64,000 nt of DNA, taken from assembly GCA_937895345.1 (NCBI GenBank), contig CALAWP010000101.1, positions 1-64,000 on the forward strand, written 5' to 3'. Source of the stretch: an uncultured Paenibacillus sp. (GTDB taxonomy: Bacteria > Bacillota > Bacilli > Paenibacillales > Paenibacillaceae). Shown here piece by piece: positions 49,096 to 57,390 of this stretch (its first letter is position 1; the number at the start of each line of letters is the position of its first letter). Under the pieces are notes generated by a model. That model had not been told where the DNA came from. It worked only from the letters and a program-made list of their open reading frames with translations, and made no database searches. A program made the position numbers and the translations under genes.

Positions 49096-50910
49096 TTATG
49101 GTCGGCCTTCGTCCGGCCTGAACCATAAATCGCGGAATCTTACCCAGCCGAGCGATTCGAGCGAAATGCCCCGGACAGACGGATGGAATACGGTCTTCAG
49201 CCCTCTGCGGTACAGAAACAGCAAGCTGTGCCTGCCCGTGAGCAGCTCCTCGGCACGGACGAACAGCTTCGCTCTCGCCTTGACGTCCGGCTCCGTCGCA
49301 ATGCGGCCAAGCAGCTTTTCCATGCCGGACGCCAGTTCTGCCGGCATATGCTGCTGCATGCTCTTGTAGAGATCGATCAGACGCAGCTCCCGATGCTCAT
49401 CCAGCAGGACCGCAAACAGCAGCAAGTCGGCTTCCATGCGGGCCGGTCCTTTGAACTGCTCCGCCGTCAGCAATCGAATTTCGGTCGGAATATCCAGCCG
49501 TTTCAGTTGCTCCGCTATAAGCTCCGCATCGCGGGCATATTGCCGGATTGTCGCGATGACGACCGATTCGCCTTCGTACCCGGATTCCAGCAGCATTTTT
49601 TTCAGCTTTTTGCGGCCGGGCGCCTCGCCCGTCACGGGCGGCTCCCCGCCTTTGCCGTTCCGGGGCGGCAAAAAGCTGGCAATCGGTTCGCCGTCGTCCC
49701 CGTGCAGCTGCTTGAGCAGCTTCTGCCGCGAGATCGCGCGGTCGACGACGGCACGGAAAGCCGGATTGGCCAGAGGCCCGTTCTTCAGCTCGTTAACCGT
49801 CGCAAATTTGCACGTATTGCCCGATTGCCGGATTTGGCGCCACTCGCCGCCTCCCAGCTCCGAGCTCCGCACGTTGTGCATGACCTGGAAGTTGCTCCAC
49901 TTGTCTTCCTCACCCGGCCCTGCGCCTGTCGCGCCGGAGGGCATCGTCCATATTTCGACCTTGTCCAGAAAAGCCCGCCCCAAAAAATACGCCGGATGCG
50001 CCTCCAGCACCCAGATGCCTTGCTCGCTGCCGGCAAGCCGGAACGGGCCGCTTCCGACCGGACGGCTGCCGAAGCCGTCGCCCGCCGCCTCGCATGCGTC
50101 TTCTGGCAAGATGGAGGCGCGGTTCGTCGTCAGGAAGGACAGGAACAACTCGTTCCGCGCCTTGAGCCGAATCCGGATCGTCGTGTCGTCGGGTGTGTCC
50201 ATCTCTTCAATCTCGCGATAAAGCCAGTTGAATAATCCATTTGGAGCCAGCGAGCGCAGCCGGCGAAGCGAATAAGCGACGTCGCCGGACGTCAGCTCGC
50301 GGCCGTGGTGAAACATAACGCCCTTGCGCAAATAGAATGTCCAGGTTTGCCGGTCTTCGCTCGTTTCCCAATCGTGGGCGAGATGCGGCACGATCTTGCC
50401 GTTCGCATCCATGCGGACGAGGCTGTCGAACAGCTGATTGACGATATGGGATTCGCCGATGTAATGGATGGCCGCAGGATCCAGCGTCGCAATCGTCTGG
50501 GGAAGAGGGAACCGAAGAAGATCCAGCCGCCGCCGGTCCTTCAATTCGGAGCGGAATCCGAACTGGCCCGTCAGCCATTGTCTGAATTGCTCTTGCGATG
50601 CGGGCAGCGCGTCCTGCAAGAGAGAAAGGGCGGATTGCAGATCTTGTCTTCGGACAAGCTCCTGCGCTTCCTGCAAGGCCGCTTGTTCTCCGGGGACGAG
50701 AAAAACGAGCTGCGAACGGTTCCCGCGTCCGCGCTTCGGCGTCCACCCGATCCAGCCTTCCTCTCCCATACGCTTCAGCAGATTGACCATATTGCGGGGC
50801 GTGCAGTCGAGCGCTTCGGCAAGCTGCTGCGTCGTCACTTCCAGCGGCTCTTGCTCCTTTGCGCCGGGAAAGGCGCGGCGCAGCGCCATGTAATGGCGTC
50901 TCAGCTTCAT
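49096..50910 (-). CDS. SgrR-type regulator with solute-binding domain
   Basis: The protein has 604 residues. An N-terminal winged helix-turn-helix (TTQQLAEALDCTPRNMVNLLK) joins an SBP_bac_5 periplasmic-binding-like domain (from about 150: NQLFDSLVRMDANGKIVPHLA). It has no signal peptide, so the binding domain senses a ligand in the cytoplasm. E. coli SgrR responds to sugar-phosphate stress; Bacillota relatives are often next to transport genes. GAGGAGG lies before ATG 50910; a longer frame to 50958 has no site. The neighbour on the other strand is a DUF4173 protein. Confidence 0.85.
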   Translation of the reverse strand: MKLRRHYMALRRAFPGAKEQEPLEVTTQQLAEALDCTPRNMVNLLKRMGEEGWIGWTPKRGRGNRSQLVFLVPGEQAALQEAQELVRRQDLQSALSLLQDALPASQEQFRQWLTGQFGFRSELKDRRRLDLLRFPLPQTIATLDPAAIHYIGESHIVNQLFDSLVRMDANGKIVPHLAHDWETSEDRQTWTFYLRKGVMFHHGRELTSGDVAYSLRRLRSLAPNGLFNWLYREIEEMDTPDDTTIRIRLKARNELFLSFLTTNRASILPEDACEAAGDGFGSRPVGSGPFRLAGSEQGIWVLEAHPAYFLGRAFLDKVEIWTMPSGATGAGPGEEDKWSNFQVMHNVRSSELGGGEWRQIRQSGNTCKFATVNELKNGPLANPAFRAVVDRAISRQKLLKQLHGDDGEPIASFLPPRNGKGGEPPVTGEAPGRKKLKKMLLESGYEGESVVIATIRQYARDAELIAEQLKRLDIPTEIRLLTAEQFKGPARMEADLLLFAVLLDEHRELRLIDLYKSMQQHMPAELASGMEKLLGRIATEPDVKARAKLFVRAEELLTGRHSLLFLYRRGLKTVFHPSVRGISLESLGWVRFRDLWFRPDEGRP

Positions 50911-51021
50911 TCGGTTCGCCTCCTCGATAATATGAAATTTCCATTCCGGAAGTTGCACTTTTTGTTCTTGTTTTCTAGGTTACAATAAAAGCAGAACGAT
51001 TTCAAAGGAGTGTGAACGGCG

Positions 51022-52518
51022 ATGAGAGATCCGGCGCCATGGCAGCGGAGGTACGGCAATATGCTGATCTTTTCGCTGCTGCTTGGTTTCGCGGGGCAAT
51101 ATTTGTTTGTCGGGAATTCTCCGGGACTGTCCGTGCTTCTGTTCACGGCAGGCTTTTACGGGCTTTTTTTCTATTCGGCCAAAGGAAGGATGGGCGGCTT
51201 CGAGCGATGGAGAGGGCAAAGGGGAACGGGGTGGCTGCTTACCGTTCCGGCGGCGCTGCTCGCCGTTTCGTTTATGCTGTTGGCCAATCCGTTTTTTCGA
51301 ACGTTGAATTGGCTGGTGTTGGCGGCGCTGCTCGGCGCGCAGACGCTGCTGCTGACGCGCGGCGGTTCCCAGCCCTGGCACCGCATCGCGTTTTACAAGG
51401 ATTTGCTCGTTCAAGCCGTCGCGGCTCCGCTGGCCCATATCGCCGTTCCGTTCGAGCTGGCGGCGGAGCGGCTGAAGTCCGGTTCGAAGGAGGAGGGCTC
51501 GACAGGGCGCGGCGTATTTCGCCGGGTTATGCTCGGGCTGTTGATGGCATCGCCATTGCTTCTCGTGGTGACCGTACTGCTCGCGTCCGCCGACGGCATC
51601 TTCATGTCGTGGATGAACCGGATCGCGGATCCGGCGTCGTGGGGATCCTTCGGCGGGCTTCTGCAGCGGTTCATCGTCGGCGCGCTGATCGCTCTTTATG
51701 CGTTTTGCTATATATGGGGACTGCTTTTCCGGAAGGAAACGCCGGGAGAGGCATGGGACCGGCCCGCCATCGCGGAGCCGAAAGCCGACAGGGGCATGGA
51801 CCCGGTTGCGGCCGGAAGCGCTCTCGTCAGCATCAATCTCGTCTATGTTTTGTTCGCGGGCATCCAATTTTCCTATTTGTTCGGAGCGGCGGACGGCTTG
51901 CTTCCGGAAGGTCTTGTATATGCGGAATACGCGCGGCGGGGCTTCGCCGAACTGATTGTCGTTTGTTTGATCAATCAAGGATTGCTGATTTTCGGCTTGC
52001 ATTATATTCGTCCGGCGGGTCCGGCAGGCGAGCGGTTCCGCAAGCTGCTGCTCAGTTTGCTTACGGTTTGCACCGCCGTCATGCTCCTATCGGCCTACAG
52101 CCGGCTCTCTATGTACGAAGAGGCGTACGGCTACACGCACGCCCGGCTGCTGGCGCACGGTTTCATGCTGTTTCTGGCCGTCCTGATGGCGGCGGCGCTG
52201 GTCCGGGTATGGCTGGCCCGCTTTTCCCTCGCCAAAGTCTATATCGCCGCGGCTATTGCCGCCTATGTCGCCTTGAATTATGCTAATCTTGACGCGCGCA
52301 TTGTAGACGGCAATGCCGCCCGTTACGAACGGACCGGCCTTATCGACGTCGATTATTTATCCGTCCTGTCCGCGGACGCAGCTCCCGCCCTCGAAAGGCT
52401 TGTCGCGGCATATCCGGAATTGGACGGCGCGGCCGCCAGGCTTGACGAGCTTCGCCGGGAAGCCGGCGAACGCCGCGGATGGCCTTCCTGGAACCTGGCT
52501 TGGCATCGCCTGCGCTGA
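51022..52518 (+). CDS. DUF4173 family membrane protein
   Basis: The protein has 498 residues with about twelve transmembrane segments, then a soluble C-terminal part of about 75 residues (NAARYERTGLIDVDYLSVLS). The family signature RLSMYEEAYGYTHARLLAH is present. Function is unknown. AAAGGAG precedes the ATG by about 12 bases. The gene is divergent from the SgrR-type regulator and 34 bases from the metallophosphoesterase. Confidence 0.85.
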   Translation: MRDPAPWQRRYGNMLIFSLLLGFAGQYLFVGNSPGLSVLLFTAGFYGLFFYSAKGRMGGFERWRGQRGTGWLLTVPAALLAVSFMLLANPFFRTLNWLVLAALLGAQTLLLTRGGSQPWHRIAFYKDLLVQAVAAPLAHIAVPFELAAERLKSGSKEEGSTGRGVFRRVMLGLLMASPLLLVVTVLLASADGIFMSWMNRIADPASWGSFGGLLQRFIVGALIALYAFCYIWGLLFRKETPGEAWDRPAIAEPKADRGMDPVAAGSALVSINLVYVLFAGIQFSYLFGAADGLLPEGLVYAEYARRGFAELIVVCLINQGLLIFGLHYIRPAGPAGERFRKLLLSLLTVCTAVMLLSAYSRLSMYEEAYGYTHARLLAHGFMLFLAVLMAAALVRVWLARFSLAKVYIAAAIAAYVALNYANLDARIVDGNAARYERTGLIDVDYLSVLSADAAPALERLVAAYPELDGAAARLDELRREAGERRGWPSWNLAWHRLR

Positions 52519-52552
52519 CGGGGCGGCAATACGAACGAAGGAGCAAAGTCCA

Positions 52553-53407
52553 TTGACCAGATCGAAACGATGGCTTTTGATTTATATTCCTGTTTTGGCG
52601 GCGGCGCTGCTGCTGTTTATGTACAGCCAGAACAATTGGATCGGCGTGACCAAGTACGAGCTGCGCTCGGATAAGCTGCCGGGCGGCTTTGAATCTTACC
52701 GGATCGTGCAGCTGTCTGACCTTCACAGCAAGAGGTTTGGCGAAGATCAGCGCCGGCTCATTCGCAAAGTCGCGGCGCTCGAGCCGGACTTGATCGTCGT
52801 CACGGGGGATCTGACAGACAGGCGGATTCATGATGACGAGGCCGCGCTTGAGCTGATGACGGAAGCCGTCAAGCTGGCACCGGTTTATTACGTTCACGGC
52901 AACCACGAGCGGGACCACCGCGATTTGGCCTCCTTGGACGAGAAGCTGACCGGGGCGGGAGTGCGCATCCTCCGCAACGAACATGAGACGCTGCCGCTGG
53001 GGGACGGGGAAATCGCGCTGCTGGGCGTCGAGGATCCCCTTTTCAACCGGGTAGAGGACGGCGATGTCGACAAGATGGAAAGCCATCTTCGGCAGGCTCT
53101 GGACGGTCTCGACCGCTCGAAGCTCTATACCGTTCTGCTGTCCCACCGCCCCGAGCTGTTCGAAGTGTACGTCCGGTACGGCATCGACTTAAGCTTGACG
53201 GGACATGCGCACGGGGGACAATTCCGGATTCCGTTTGTCGGCGGCGTGTACGCCCCCGAGCAAGGCTTTTGGCCCGACTATTACGAAGGTTATCATGAAG
53301 CGGGATCGTCCTCAATGCTGATCAGCCGGGGATTGGGCAACAGCCGGTTTCCGCTGAGGCTGTTCAACCGTCCGGAAATCGTGCTGGTCGAGCTGCGTCC
53401 GCAATAA
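52553..53407 (+). CDS. Membrane-anchored metallophosphoesterase (YkuE/YaeI-like)
   Basis: The protein has 284 residues. One N-terminal helix (about 7-23) is followed by a calcineurin-like phosphoesterase domain with the full metal set: LSDLHS, VTGDLTD, VHGNHE, LLSHRP and GHAHGGQ. Bacillus YkuE of this type is exported and acts at the cell surface, so an extracytoplasmic site is possible. The start is TTG 52553, with AAGGAG 9 bases upstream. Confidence 0.9.
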   Translation: MTRSKRWLLIYIPVLAAALLLFMYSQNNWIGVTKYELRSDKLPGGFESYRIVQLSDLHSKRFGEDQRRLIRKVAALEPDLIVVTGDLTDRRIHDDEAALELMTEAVKLAPVYYVHGNHERDHRDLASLDEKLTGAGVRILRNEHETLPLGDGEIALLGVEDPLFNRVEDGDVDKMESHLRQALDGLDRSKLYTVLLSHRPELFEVYVRYGIDLSLTGHAHGGQFRIPFVGGVYAPEQGFWPDYYEGYHEAGSSSMLISRGLGNSRFPLRLFNRPEIVLVELRPQ

Positions 53408-53429
53408 GCGGCGGGCGTTATCCGCACAT

Positions 53430-53463
53430 AAAAAAAGCGACCCGCGGCAACGGGCAGCGGGTC
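53430..53463 (-). terminator. Leftward Rho-independent terminator
   Basis: GACCCGC (53439-53445) pairs with GCGGGTC (53457-53463). On the minus strand it is followed by GC and seven T residues. The U tract exists only for leftward transcription, although no leftward gene is evident to its right. Confidence 0.7.
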
Positions 53464-53533
53464 TAATCGATATATTTTAAAAAGGGGGTCGATTACAAGT
53501 ATAGCGGGCATTGATTAAGGGAGGATGAAAGTA

Positions 53534-53605
53534 ATGTTTCAATTTCATTACAAACGATTTCCAAATGGAACCAGCGCGCGCGAAAGCGTAATGAAGGTGC
53601 ACTAA
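53534..53605 (+). CDS. Possible 23-residue small protein
   Basis: GGAGG (53519-53523) lies about 10 bases before an ATG that opens 23 codons (MFQFHYKRFPNGTSARESVM then KVH). An in-frame ATG at 53525 touches the site. The peptide is basic and has no recognised family. The strong ribosome site is the only support. Confidence 0.25.
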   Translation: MFQFHYKRFPNGTSARESVMKVH

Positions 53606-54218
53606 TGGAATCGAAATATAACGAACCCGACAATCGCTAATCGTACCCAAATGGCGGGCTTAAAAATGCAACGAACCTCAGCGGCGCTATTATGCCGTTG
53701 TCGGACTACATTCAGTCATTTTGGGAAATATAAGTTCGATGGAGTTCGTTAGAATGGAAAATGGCCCAATTCGATCAATTAAGCTCGCTCAGGTTCGTCC
53801 CTCGTATTTAAGGAGTTTGCTTACTTGCCCATAATGAATGAATTTAACGAATTTGAAAAATCATCCAAGTCAGCGCTCAAAGCGGCTATATTGTTGAACT
53901 GGAGAGTCACGCAAACGATACAAGCGGATAATCGATCCGAACTTTTTTGGACGAAAAATCGTACATAGCGACTGCGCGCCCCCTTTGTTAAGCAGCTTCT
54001 ATATAAGAATTTTCCGCTAGAACGAGAAGATATCGCCCTCGATATCGCCCCCGCCGACCAATCCGGCATAGATCGACAGCCTTATTTCCCCCTTATTTTA
54101 ACGATGAAGGCAACCAAAACCGCGCCAGATCGACAAAACAGCTTTAAATTCCGCACCGTTCCCCTTGGGAAAATTTACGAAAACTTAATGGTTATTTTCT
54201 TCTCGACAGGGATTCTTA
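53606..54218. other. AT-rich gap with no supported gene
   Basis: GC is clearly lower than in the neighbouring genes. An 82-codon minus-strand frame (53821-54069) has no ribosome site and no family resemblance. A short direct repeat, GATATCGCCCTCGATATCGCC, is near 54030. The gap may be decayed or acquired DNA. Confidence 0.45.
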
Positions 54219-54270
54219 TATAATGATAAGGGATCTAAAGTATATGACAGTTGCAGCGGGAGGATTTAGA

Positions 54271-55884
54271 GTGGATTGGCAGGAAATTTTATTTAAGTTT
54301 ATCGGGGGATTGGGCATCTTCCTGTTCGGCATTAAATATATGTCGGACGGGCTGCAAAAAACGGCGGGCGACAAAATGCGCGGATTGCTGGCGAAATATA
54401 CGTCCAATCCGGTGCTGGGCGTGCTGGTCGGCATCGTTGTTACGATTCTCATTCAAACCTCCACCGGCACGACCGTTATGGCGATCGGCCTTATCAGCGC
54501 CGGGCTGATGACGTTAAGGCAGGGCATCGGGGTCATTCTCGGCGCCAACATCGGCACGACGCTGACCGCGTTTATCGTCGGGATCAAGATCGAAGAGTAC
54601 GCTTTGCCGATTATCGGGGTCGGCGCTTTTCTTCTGTTCTTTATTAACAAGAAGAAAGTGCAGTATATCGGCCAGGTCGTCTTTGGCTTCGGCACCCTGT
54701 TTCTCGGCCTGTCCACCATGGGCGGAGGGTTGAAGCCGCTGCGTACGCTGCCGGAATTTACGAACTTCATTGTCGATCTGTCCCACAGTCCGGTATTGGG
54801 CGTTATCGTCGGCACCGTGTTTACGATGATCGTGCAGAGCTCCAGCGCCACGATCGGCATCCTGCAGACGATTGCCGACGAGGGCATGATCAGCCTGCGC
54901 GGAGCGCTTCCGGTCTTGTTCGGCGACAACATCGGCACGACGATTACGGCGGTGCTCGCTTCGATCGGCGCTTCGGTGGCCGCGAAACGCGCTGCGCTGG
55001 TTCACGTTATATTTAACGTGATCGGAACGATTTTGTTCGTGCTGGCTCTGGATTTGGTGTACGCACTCATCATGTGGATCGGCGGCGACGTCAACATCCG
55101 GATGCAAATCGCTTACGCCCACGGGATATTCAACGTTACGAACACCTTGATTTTCCTGCCGTTCGTTTCCGTTCTGGCCTGGATCGTGACGAAGCTGGTG
55201 CCGATGAAGGAGCAAGAGCTGGAATTCGGCCCCAAATATTTGGACGACCGTATGCTGGCAACGCCTTCCGTAGCGCTTGGACAAGCCCAGCACGAAATTG
55301 TGCGGATGGGCAATCTCGCCCGCGAGACGCTGGAGGACGCAACGGACTATTTCTTCAAGCGGGATGCCAAAACGGCCGCTCTTGCGCTGAAGAAGGAGCA
55401 GCTGGTCAATGAGCTCGACCGGAAAATTACCGACTACATGGCGAAAATCCATCAGAACGGCTTGCCGGCAACCGAATCCGAAAAAGCGAACGCGCTGATG
55501 CATACGATCAACGATATCGAGCGGATCGGCGACCATGCGGAAAATATCGTGGAGCTGACCGATTTTACGATTAACAACAAGGTCGAATTTTCGAAGGATG
55601 CCGAGCGCGAGCTGAGAACGATGCTGGAAGCGGCGGATCATGTCGTGTCGCGGGCGCTGTACGCGCTGGAGCATAACGACAAAGCGGCGGCCAAGGATGC
55701 GCTCGAAGGAGAAGCCGAGCTGGACCGGATGGAGATGGAATATCGGACGGCTCACATTCAGCGGCTGAACCAGAACTTGTGCACCGGCAACTCGGGGGCG
55801 ATCTTCCTCGATATTATCAGCAATTTGGAACGGATCGGCGACCATAGCAAGAACATCGCGGAGTTTGTACTGAAGATGGAGTAG
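54271..55884 (+). CDS. Na+/phosphate symporter with C-terminal PhoU domain (NptA/YjbB-like)
   Basis: The protein has 537 residues. Two inverted Na_Pi_cotrans repeats carry the QSSS-type motifs: IQTSTGTTVMAIGL and VQSSSATIGILQT, each followed by GANIGTT or GDNIGTT. A C-terminal PhoU-like helical domain (about 350-537) has NDIERIGDHAENI and NLERIGDHSKNIAEF. It moves phosphate across the membrane with sodium. GTG 54271 with GGGAGG 7 bases upstream is preferred over an ATG at 54223, which overlaps a likely -10 box (TATAAT 54220-54225). Confidence 0.9.
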   Translation: MDWQEILFKFIGGLGIFLFGIKYMSDGLQKTAGDKMRGLLAKYTSNPVLGVLVGIVVTILIQTSTGTTVMAIGLISAGLMTLRQGIGVILGANIGTTLTAFIVGIKIEEYALPIIGVGAFLLFFINKKKVQYIGQVVFGFGTLFLGLSTMGGGLKPLRTLPEFTNFIVDLSHSPVLGVIVGTVFTMIVQSSSATIGILQTIADEGMISLRGALPVLFGDNIGTTITAVLASIGASVAAKRAALVHVIFNVIGTILFVLALDLVYALIMWIGGDVNIRMQIAYAHGIFNVTNTLIFLPFVSVLAWIVTKLVPMKEQELEFGPKYLDDRMLATPSVALGQAQHEIVRMGNLARETLEDATDYFFKRDAKTAALALKKEQLVNELDRKITDYMAKIHQNGLPATESEKANALMHTINDIERIGDHAENIVELTDFTINNKVEFSKDAERELRTMLEAADHVVSRALYALEHNDKAAAKDALEGEAELDRMEMEYRTAHIQRLNQNLCTGNSGAIFLDIISNLERIGDHSKNIAEFVLKME

Positions 55885-55906
55885 ACGTTTCGAACTTGGG
55901 TGGCAT

Positions 55907-55957
55907 AAAAGAACGAGAGGGCAAGGAAATCATTCCGCGCCCTCTCGTTCTTTTTTA
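55907..55957 (+). terminator. Strong terminator between nptA-like and parB-like genes
   Basis: AAAAGAACGAGAGGGC pairs perfectly with GCCCTCTCGTTCTTTT, followed by further T residues. The A run on the other side means it may also serve the convergent parB-like gene. Confidence 0.92.
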
Positions 55958-55989
55958 TTTTCCGTCCCGGGACATACTCCGCCGCCGGC

Positions 55990-57216
55990 TTATTGCGCCG
56001 CCCTCCGATGCGCGGAAGCGTCCGCCCGCTCCGCCAGTCTGCGCCAATCGTCGGCCAGCCGCTCTAGCCTGTCGATCAGCCGGGCGGATTGAAGCAGGAA
56101 AGCGGAGACGTCCGCTTCCGGCATCGTTTGAACGGCAGCGAGCGTCTCCGGCGTCAGCCAGTCCTCGTCGGGCAAGGCGGCCAGCACCCGCTCAAGCTCG
56201 GCTGCCGGCAGCTGCTCGGCGGAATCGGGCCGAAGGGCCGACCCGGCGCCGAAGGTGTGATCGCCGTCCGCTCGGCGTTCTGCATGTCCGCCTGCCAAGC
56301 TGTCGCCCGCTGCCGCGGCTTGCGGCGAATCTCCTGTCGCCGAAGCGTGCGCCGCTGCGGCTTGCGCTGCCTCAGCCTGCGGATCGGCCTTCGCTGCGTC
56401 CGCCGGCCCAGCCGTCGCCACGGCTTGCGGATCAGCCGTCGCGATGGCTGCCGCCGCTTGCGATTCCGCCTTCTCTGCGGCTTGCGCCGCCGCCCTCGCT
56501 TTTTCCTTCCGGTTCTGCTCGTAAACCGACCAGGTTTCGATCAGGCCGCTGCCCGTCTTGAGCAGCAGCTTATCCTTGGTCGCCGCGGAAATCGTTTTGT
56601 CCTTGAACAGCTTCGCGATCTTTTTGACGTCGCTTACGGGAAGCTCGTCCCGCGCCGCGATAAGCGCCAGCGGGTCGCGGTGCTCGATGGGCAAATCCTT
56701 CAGCGGCAGCAGCTGCTCCTCGGTCAGCTTGTCCTTGCGGATTTCGGTGCCGCCCACGATCAGCTTTTTGACCGCGTTGCCGAATTTCAGAAGCTCGCAT
56801 TTGTTCCGAATGTAGCTTTCCGGCTTGCCGAGCTTGCCTGCCAGAAACGTCATGGACATTCTAAAGTTCGGATCGTTCATCATCTTGTCGAACGCTTCGG
56901 CTTCCTCGATGGGGGAGAAGCCTTCCCGCGTCAAGTTTTCCGCAATTTGCTCCAAATAAATGTCCTTCTCGTCCGTCAAATCCGATATGATGCACGGAAT
57001 CGTCTTCCTCCCCAGCATCTTGCTCGCCTTGTACCTCCGGTTGCCGTATATGATTTGGTATCGGCCTCCGGCAACAGGCCTTACTTTGATCGGAGACAGC
57101 AGACCCAGCTCCTCGATGCTGGCCGCCAGCTCCTTCAACGCTTCCTCGTCAAACTGATAACGGGGCTGCCCGGTATCCTCGTCGATTTGATCCAATGGAA
57201 TATCGATCATATCCAT
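55990..57216 (-). CDS. Orphan ParB/Spo0J-like DNA-binding protein
   Basis: The protein has 408 residues. The N-terminal ParB nuclease-like domain has IDIPLDQIDEDTGQPR, LLSPIKVRPV, IIYGNRRYKASKMLG and EQIAENLTREGFSPIEEA (box I-III features). A helix-turn-helix region follows (FLAGKLGKPESYIRNKCELL). Residues about 265-350 are an Ala/Gln-rich linker, and a helical C-terminus ends the protein. There is no ParA or replication gene nearby, so this is not the usual chromosomal partition locus. I place the start at ATG 57216, downstream of a TGnTATAAT promoter, with GAGGAGG 12 bases upstream. Confidence 0.82.
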   Translation of the reverse strand: MDMIDIPLDQIDEDTGQPRYQFDEEALKELAASIEELGLLSPIKVRPVAGGRYQIIYGNRRYKASKMLGRKTIPCIISDLTDEKDIYLEQIAENLTREGFSPIEEAEAFDKMMNDPNFRMSMTFLAGKLGKPESYIRNKCELLKFGNAVKKLIVGGTEIRKDKLTEEQLLPLKDLPIEHRDPLALIAARDELPVSDVKKIAKLFKDKTISAATKDKLLLKTGSGLIETWSVYEQNRKEKARAAAQAAEKAESQAAAAIATADPQAVATAGPADAAKADPQAEAAQAAAAHASATGDSPQAAAAGDSLAGGHAERRADGDHTFGAGSALRPDSAEQLPAAELERVLAALPDEDWLTPETLAAVQTMPEADVSAFLLQSARLIDRLERLADDWRRLAERADASAHRRAAQ

Positions 57217-57274
57217 AAGCTGCAACCGCCTCCTCTGCTCCATCGTTCCGTTGCCTTGCTTTACCGCTTGTTCC

Positions 57275-57283
57275 ATTATACCA
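57275..57283 (-). promoter_or_regulatory. Extended -10 promoter of the parB-like gene
   Basis: TGG-TATAAT on the minus strand (57283-57275) is an extended -10. No good -35 is found at 17 bp. It overlaps an in-frame ATG upstream, which argues for the shorter protein. Confidence 0.55.
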
Positions 57284-57390
57284 AATTTCCATCGGGGAGC
57301 AGGCAACATTTCCCGGCGGCCGGCTTACGATAAATCCGGACATCCGAACAATACTAATCAAGACAATGTTTGGACAGGAGCTGACGACCG

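Noticed and set aside
53821..54069. 82-codon minus-strand ORF in the AT-rich gap
   Set aside because: It has no ribosome site, no family resemblance and a serine-rich composition. It is not needed to explain the region, and the leftward terminator is nearly 400 bases away.
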